Shown here: positions 5,497 to 7,593 of the stretch, one piece after another
Layout: each line of letters begins with the position of its first letter
Numbering within the stretch: position 1 is the first letter of the stretch
DNA from: a bacterium
GTDB taxonomy: Bacteria > Armatimonadota > Zipacnadia > Zipacnadales > Zipacnadaceae
DNA: 7,593 bases
Assembly (NCBI GenBank): GCA_030603495.1
Contig: JAUVXR010000052.1
Span: 1 to 7,593 of the forward strand
Direction of reading: 5' to 3'
Made by a program: the position numbers and the translations under genes
The notes under the pieces: model-generated
Told to the model about the DNA's origin: nothing
What the model saw: only the letters and a program-made list of their open reading frames with translations
The model's database searches: none

Positions 5497-7422
5497 TCAC
5501 CGCCCAAAGCTCACCGAACATTGACAATTCGCCACCTGTTCCGCTCCGCCACTCGGATCCCCGGGCCAACGCATTCCATTGGGAAACAGCTCCCCGATGC
5601 CCACGGTCGTTCCGTCCAGGGCAGCGTGATCCTCTCGTGGATTCGCGCTGTTCACCTGCCACCTCTTGCTCTTTAGCCCGCCCTGCTTCGCCGCTTCCTG
5701 CGAGCCAAAGTTGGCTGCCGTGGTCACCTTGCTCCGCGCGATCTCCACCGCCCGCACGCCCAGGGCCAGCTCGAATAGATGCTGTATCGCGCTGCGCGGC
5801 TCGTCCTCGGTCAGCGCATTGGCCACTCCATCGCGCGTCGTTGCATTGATCTCCTCCGCTGCGATTCGAGCATTCTCAGCCAGCCAGGGCAGCATCAGGT
5901 CCTCGTCCATCTCGGTCTCGAGGTCCGCCGCCAGCCTCTGCGCCCAGGCTCCCGCTGTCAACACATTCAATCGTAGAAGATCGGCCCCTAGCTCGCCGTT
6001 CCACCGGTCCGCATCGTGCCACACCTCCCCGATGAATTGCTTGGCTTTTATCCTGCTGACAATCGCCGCCCCCTGCCGGCGAAAGTGCCCCGATAGCACC
6101 TCGAGCCATTTCGCCTCGTGCCGTTCCCGCAGCGGCAGATAGGCGGTATCCACGTGGCCCGGCGCCGCCTTGGCCACATGCGCGTGGCCTATCGCCTTCG
6201 GCGCCGTATCCCGTGGCGAACCCTGCCCTCCAACCAGCACGTTGAGCGGCGTCCCCAACTCGGCTGCATCGCCCCCCATGCTGGGCAGATTCATCCGCGC
6301 GCGTCCCTCGTCCGGCGTCATCCAGGACCGCCCCACTGCGCTCTGCAGCGCCTTGGTCTGGTCGTCGAACGATCCTTGAAGCTTCGCCTGGATGTTGAAC
6401 TCCACGTAGACACCCTTCGTGTCCGCAAAGTCGGGCAGCACTTGCAGCTCGATATCCTGCTCGATCATCGCCAGCCACGGGCCCAAGCTGTCCTGATACA
6501 GATTCTTGTGCTGTTCCCGGATGTTGGAGAACGTCGCGTTCTCGAGTATTCCCACCATTGGCAGAGGAATGTGGTAGGCCCGCGCGCACTCCTCCCTGGT
6601 CAGCCTCCGCCCTTGAAGGTATTGGCTCTCCTGTGCGTTGAAGGTGGTCTGCGTCCAGGTCATCCCCTCCTCGAGGATGGCCGTCTTCCCACTGTTATCT
6701 GCCCCACTGTACAGAGCCTCGAACTCTGCCTTGAACCGCTCCCGCGCTGTCTGAGACCACGCTGGCGAGTCCGCCGGCCGCTCGATGATGCCCCCCATCC
6801 TGGCCGCATTGGCCCAGAACGACTCCCGATAGTCCCCGGCCGCGTGCTCTTCGGCCAGCACCCGCCTCAGGGTCTCCAATGGCGAGAGTCCCGAGATGGC
6901 GTTCTCCGCGTTGTAGCCCCGAAAGTGCACTATCCCCTCGGGCGCCACCTTGAGCAACCTGCCCCCGATGGTCACTTCATACTGCCTGGGCATGAGTCCG
7001 CCCTTGGTGATCACGTATGGCGCCGGCACCCGCAGTAGCCCCATGGGACCGTTCGCTGGCTTCACCTTGAGCCAGAAGGCATTGAAATAGACTCCCAGAT
7101 CCCCCATCAGCGCCTGGATCAGATGATACCGCGTCACCTTGAACTCAGGCGGCAGCGGCCGACCTAGCAATTGCGCCAGGGGGTGATCGCGCAGCCGCTT
7201 GCGGTCCGTCTCGGTCACCCGCCGGAAGACGTGCAATCCCAACTGGGCAATGTTCCGGGCCAGGAAATCCACGCAGGTCCTGACGTTTGGCTGGGTCCGG
7301 TAGAGCGTCGCATAGTCATAGTAGTGCGTGTCATAGAGGCGGAGTCGCCCATACCGCACAGACGGCATCCACCCCGTCTCGAGATCTGCCAGCCTCCCCA
7401 GGCTCTGCACCACTGCCGGCAT
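5497..7422 (-). CDS. Phage portal protein with C-terminal MuF-type head-morphogenesis domain
   Basis: Portal proteins form the dodecameric ring at one capsid vertex through which DNA is packaged and ejected. The product from the chosen start is 641 residues, against roughly 400-450 for a plain HK97-type portal. Residues about 15-395 look like the portal family: an N-terminal helix region (NVRTCVDFLARNIAQLGL), YRESFWANAARMGGII, a region near LTREECARAYHIPLPMVGIL, and the MTPDEGRARMNLP segment near 368-380. After a Gly/Pro/Ala linker (about 395-430) come a helical stretch and then a MuF-type domain at about 556-639: RAVEIARSKVTTAANFG, HAALDGTTV, FPNGMRWPGDP and the terminal NCQCSVSF, matching the family's NCRC-type ending. 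The start at 7422 has a ribosome binding site and overlaps the upstream stop. The next start lies 18 bases after the stop. Portal identity is high confidence; the domain edges are approximate. Confidence 0.93.
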   Translation of the reverse strand: MPAVVQSLGRLADLETGWMPSVRYGRLRLYDTHYYDYATLYRTQPNVRTCVDFLARNIAQLGLHVFRRVTETDRKRLRDHPLAQLLGRPLPPEFKVTRYHLIQALMGDLGVYFNAFWLKVKPANGPMGLLRVPAPYVITKGGLMPRQYEVTIGGRLLKVAPEGIVHFRGYNAENAISGLSPLETLRRVLAEEHAAGDYRESFWANAARMGGIIERPADSPAWSQTARERFKAEFEALYSGADNSGKTAILEEGMTWTQTTFNAQESQYLQGRRLTREECARAYHIPLPMVGILENATFSNIREQHKNLYQDSLGPWLAMIEQDIELQVLPDFADTKGVYVEFNIQAKLQGSFDDQTKALQSAVGRSWMTPDEGRARMNLPSMGGDAAELGTPLNVLVGGQGSPRDTAPKAIGHAHVAKAAPGHVDTAYLPLRERHEAKWLEVLSGHFRRQGAAIVSRIKAKQFIGEVWHDADRWNGELGADLLRLNVLTAGAWAQRLAADLETEMDEDLMLPWLAENARIAAEEINATTRDGVANALTEDEPRSAIQHLFELALGVRAVEIARSKVTTAANFGSQEAAKQGGLKSKRWQVNSANPREDHAALDGTTVGIGELFPNGMRWPGDPSGGAEQVANCQCSVSFGR

Positions 7423-7593
7423 CAGGAAAGCACCTGCACAAAGTCGATGTTCGCCACGTCGATCAGTACCTCGCCATCCATCGGGACCACCTCGCCACGC
7501 GCTTTGAGCAACTGTGCATTCCGCAGCACCAGATACCCTCTGCGACCGAAGGCTGGCCTTCTGCGCTGCCACAGCATCCCACGGAAGGACTTG
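7422..7593 (-). CDS. 3' end of a small phage gene upstream of portal, function unknown (partial)
   Basis: An open frame enters from the right edge and runs 56 codons to a TGA at 7424-7422. That stop overlaps the portal ATG by one base (TGATG), the usual sign of translational coupling. The visible peptide begins KSFRGMLWQRR and ends ANIDFVQVLS; its middle is rich in hydrophobic beta-like stretches (GYLVLRNAQLL, DGEVLIDVANID). No membrane segment or catalytic motif is visible and I do not recognise the family. An internal ATG at 7577-7575 would give a complete 51-residue protein, but the bases before it are a poor ribosome binding site, so the gene probably starts outside the window. Small genes between the large terminase and portal are common in HK97-type phages, so a packaging or head-assembly accessory role is possible but not shown. 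Confidence 0.6.
   Translation of the reverse strand, partial: KSFRGMLWQRRRPAFGRRGYLVLRNAQLLKARGEVVPMDGEVLIDVANIDFVQVLS
7431..7435 (-). promoter_or_regulatory. Ribosome binding site of the portal gene
   Basis: AGGTG on the minus strand lies 8 bases before the ATG at 7422-7420. It lies inside the last codons of the upstream gene. It favours 7422 over the in-frame ATG at 7572, which would add 50 residues encoded by sequence that belongs to the upstream gene in another frame. Confidence 0.55.

Noticed and set aside
5876-6589. 237-codon minus-strand open frame inside the portal gene in another frame
   Set aside because: Arg/Gly/Ala-rich out-of-frame translation of the portal gene, overlapped completely by a well-supported product.
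6118-7038. 306-codon plus-strand open frame opposite the portal gene
   Set aside because: Antisense shadow of the portal coding sequence, with shadow-like composition and no recognised motif.
1-7593. CRISPR array, tRNA, integrase, insertion sequence, promoter or strong terminator
   Set aside because: No regularly spaced repeats, tRNA-like cloverleaf, transposase or integrase motifs, or GC-stem plus T-run terminator were seen. The intergenic gaps are all under 25 bases, leaving little room for promoters.

Overview
This window is part of the head (capsid) module of a tailed double-stranded DNA phage or prophage of the HK97 lineage. All supported genes lie on the minus strand and read right to left. 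They are packed almost without gaps, and each confident start has a ribosome binding site of varying strength. GC content is high (about 67% in sampled portal lines), which suggests a GC-rich bacterial host. No host gene, integrase, tRNA or attachment site is visible, so I cannot tell a free phage from a prophage or name the host.

In transcription order the layout is: (1) the 3' end of a small unrecognised gene at the right edge; (2) a portal protein fused to a C-terminal MuF-type head-morphogenesis domain; (3) a 443-residue beta-rich protein with a DNRLRE/CBM96-like domain; (4) a 527-residue fibre-like protein with an Ala-rich repeat region and a BppU-like C-terminal domain; (5) an HK97-type prohead protease with extra C-terminal domains; (6) an HK97-type major capsid protein; (7) the probable first codons of another gene at the left edge.

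The portal, protease and capsid genes are the core of prohead assembly. The portal nucleates the shell, the capsid protein assembles using its own N-terminal delta domain in place of a separate scaffold, and the protease then trims that domain. The capsid appears to keep all three residues that HK97 uses for covalent chainmail cross-linking. The fused MuF domain takes the place of a separate minor head protein.

The unusual part is positions 2557-5478. Two surface or fibre-type genes sit between portal and protease, where most HK97-type phages go directly from one to the other. The DNRLRE-like gene is also clearly lower in GC than the portal gene. I read the pair as an accessory virion-surface cassette (decoration, neck fibre or glycan binding), but this is inference. 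Long plus-strand open frames in the window are shadows of the minus-strand genes.
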